A stretch of DNA of 6,879 bases from an uncultured Acidimicrobiaceae bacterium. GTDB taxonomy: Bacteria; Actinomycetota; Acidimicrobiia; Spongiisociales; UBA5794. The position numbers and the translations under genes are program-made. Positions 6,120 to 6,879 of this stretch are shown piece after piece. Every line of letters begins with the position of its first letter. The first letter of the stretch is position 1. A model generated the notes under the pieces. That model was not told the origin of the DNA and ran no database searches. It was given only the letters and a program-made list of their open reading frames with translations. The stretch covers positions 1-6,879 of the forward strand of contig CAMYJM010000141.1 in assembly GCA_947258635.1 (NCBI GenBank). The letters are read 5' to 3'.

Positions 6120-6566
6120 GTGCTCAACGTCCGCCGATACGGAATCACCCTTCTCCTTTCACTGGGGCTAGCTGCGAGCCTCACCGTCGCTCCGGCCGGC
6201 GCTGGAGCCCCCTCCGACCTCAAGGGAGCGTTTGTGGCTATCGATGTCGAGGGGAGCTACTGGCACGTAACGTTCACTGCGAGCGGCCGTTGGAACGGCA
6301 TCGACTCAGGGACCTTCCCTTGCGAGGGCTACCGCACCCGTACCTGGGGCACATTCGAGGAGGTTGGTGACAACGAGTTCATCGGCGCATCTTTCAACGC
6401 GCGGTGCTTGGAGGGCCCACTGGAGGGAGCAGTGTTCAACTTCGGGCCGGGGTGGGAGCTGATCTACGATCCGGCGACGGACACGATCCTGACACCCAAT
6501 CCGGAGCCCTTCCGGGACGTCACGTTCTGTCGTCGTCCTTGCGATCCCTACGACTATGTGCCGTAG
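6120..6566 (+). CDS. Small secreted or surface protein of unknown function, four cysteines
   Basis: A 148-residue protein that I cannot assign to a family. Residues 1-30 form a clear Sec signal peptide: a basic N-region (MLNVRRYG), a hydrophobic core (ITLLLSLGLAASLTVAP) and an AGAGA cleavage region, with cutting likely after A28 or A30. There is no lipobox cysteine and no second membrane segment, so the mature protein (about 118 residues) is probably released or wall-associated. It is rich in aromatic residues and glycine, with a probable beta-rich fold, and has four cysteines (C68, C96, C137, C141) that could form two disulfides outside the cell. It ends CRRPCDPYDYVP. The GTG start is set by the AGGAGG at 6107-6112 and by the signal peptide beginning right there. 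It stands alone between the nitrilase gene and a structured intergenic region. Confidence 0.8.
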   Translation: MLNVRRYGITLLLSLGLAASLTVAPAGAGAPSDLKGAFVAIDVEGSYWHVTFTASGRWNGIDSGTFPCEGYRTRTWGTFEEVGDNEFIGASFNARCLEGPLEGAVFNFGPGWELIYDPATDTILTPNPEPFRDVTFCRRPCDPYDYVP

Positions 6567-6582
6567 ATCTGACTAAGCAAGT

Positions 6583-6609
6583 GTGGCCTGGCGCTTGGCG
6601 CCGAACCAC
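6583..6609 (+). terminator. Candidate stem-loop terminator after the exported-protein gene
   Basis: GGCGC (6590-6594), a TTG loop and GCGCC (6598-6602) form a tight stem, extended across a 3x3 internal loop by GTGG (6583-6586) with CCAC (6606-6609). It begins 17 bases after the stop at 6566, a usual place for a terminator. There is no T-tract, which is common for GC-rich actinobacterial terminators but lowers certainty. Confidence 0.45.
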
Positions 6610-6688
6610 GTCGTCCGTTGATACGGGTCGGACGGCGCCGATCCGCGTGACATGTCGGACGGTTCTCAGCAAGGGGATCTCAGAACAC

Positions 6689-6712
6689 GACCACGGCCCA
6701 TCGGCTGCGGTC
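6689..6712. repeat. Short stem-loop in the gene-free region
   Basis: GACC (6689-6692) pairs with GGTC (6709-6712) and GCC (6696-6698) with GGC (6703-6705). The bases between can also pair (C-G and G-U) apart from one A-C mismatch, giving a near-continuous 10-bp stem with a CATC loop. Confidence 0.35.
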
Positions 6713-6724
6713 TGATTCCAGATC

Positions 6725-6763
6725 CTTGGTGCCCGCTCGCGTCTAAGGGCGGGAGACACCAAG
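6725..6763. repeat. Strong inverted repeat before cinA
   Basis: CTTGGTG (6725-6731) is perfectly complementary to CACCAAG (6757-6763). Directly inside, CCCGC (6732-6736) pairs with GCGGG (6749-6753) across a 3-base bulge (AGA), giving 12 base pairs in total around a 12-base loop. It lies 47 bases before cinA and upstream of its candidate -10. It could be a terminator reading in either direction, part of a structured RNA, or a protein-binding site. Confidence 0.5.
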
Positions 6764-6770
6764 CACGGTA

Positions 6771-6803
6771 TTGACCGGGCGACCGCGTCCATTCTCCTAG
6801 TCT
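6771..6803 (+). promoter_or_regulatory. Candidate promoter for cinA
   Basis: TAGTCT (6798-6803) ends 6 bases before the cinA ATG at 6810, the same leaderless layout as at rimO (TAGACT) and the phosphatase gene (TAGCCT). TTGACC (6771-6776) is a good -35 hexamer, but the 21-base spacer is longer than usual, so the -35 assignment is uncertain. Confidence 0.42.
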
Positions 6804-6809
6804 CCCGCT

Positions 6810-6879
6810 ATGGGCTTCACCGTCGAGATCATCGCGGTCGGTACCGAGCTGTTGCTGGGACAGATCGTCAACAGCAATG
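6810..6879 (+). CDS. cinA: CinA-family protein, N-terminal fragment cut by the window edge
   Basis: The first 23 residues are visible: MGFTVEIIAVGTELLLG followed by QIVNSN. EIIAVGTELLLGQIVN is the hallmark start of CinA (competence/damage-inducible protein A), whose N-terminal domain resembles molybdopterin-binding (MoaB/MogA-type) domains and whose full-length form acts in pyridine-nucleotide salvage as an ADP-ribose pyrophosphatase and/or nicotinamide mononucleotide deamidase. Whether the C-terminal amidase domain is present cannot be seen. The ATG is supported by the family N-terminus and by TAGTCT 6 bases upstream. Its position downstream of rimO agrees with the conserved rimO-cinA-recA neighbourhood. 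Confidence 0.85.
   Translation, partial: MGFTVEIIAVGTELLLGQIVNSN

Noticed and set aside
6404..6792. Open frames on both strands (6404-6715 + and 6520-6792 -) reaching into the gap before cinA
   Set aside because: Both overlap the exported-protein gene in other frames, show no domain or ribosome binding site, and run through the inverted repeats.
6567..6809. tRNA or other known RNA gene in the gap
   Set aside because: I looked on both strands for a T-loop GGTTCGA-like segment with acceptor pairing, the SRP GGAAGCA loop, and TPP or cobalamin core motifs; none is present.
1..6879. Mobile element, CRISPR array, toxin-antitoxin or defence cassette
   Set aside because: There is no transposase or integrase, no regular short repeat array, and no recognisable defence protein; all genes lie on one strand with similar codon character.

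Overview
The window is a gene-dense, GC-rich stretch from a bacterial chromosome. All eight recognisable genes lie on the + strand. Codon use is strongly G/C-ended, GTG starts are common, gene starts overlap or nearly touch, and several genes have a TAnnnT -10 element only 6-8 bases before the start codon (leaderless transcripts). Together these suggest an actinobacterial (Actinomycetota) genome, perhaps an Acidimicrobiia-like lineage. That placement is an inference from style; no taxonomic marker in the window settles it. Nothing here looks like phage, an insertion sequence, a CRISPR array or a defence island.

Layout. (1) 84-368: a small helical protein of unknown function. (2) 447-2731: an amino-acid metabolism pair, a PHP-type histidinol-phosphatase followed by threonine synthase (thrC), joined by a 4-base GTGA stop/start overlap and so probably translationally coupled. 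(3) 2860-4993: rimO, the methylthiotransferase that modifies ribosomal protein S12, and 4 bases after its stop a FetB/UPF0014-type metal-export permease, with no ATPase partner in view. (4) 5093-6028: a nitrilase with an intact Glu-Lys-Cys triad and true-nitrilase signatures. (5) 6120-6566: a small exported protein with a signal peptide and four cysteines, preceded by a hairpin and a near-perfect Shine-Dalgarno. (6) 6567-6809: a gene-free stretch of 243 bases rich in inverted repeats. (7) 6810 to the window edge: the first 23 codons of cinA.

How they fit together. rimO and cinA belong to a neighbourhood that in many Gram-positive and actinobacterial genomes runs rimO - pgsA - cinA - recA - recX. 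Here the space usually held by pgsA carries the permease, the nitrilase and the exported protein, so this segment looks like a lineage-specific insertion or rearrangement in a conserved neighbourhood; recA may lie just beyond the right edge. I see no convincing new multi-gene system. The items most worth a second look are the recurrent leaderless promoter signature, the structured 6580-6765 intergenic region, the unassigned exported four-cysteine protein, and the FetB-like permease without its ATPase.
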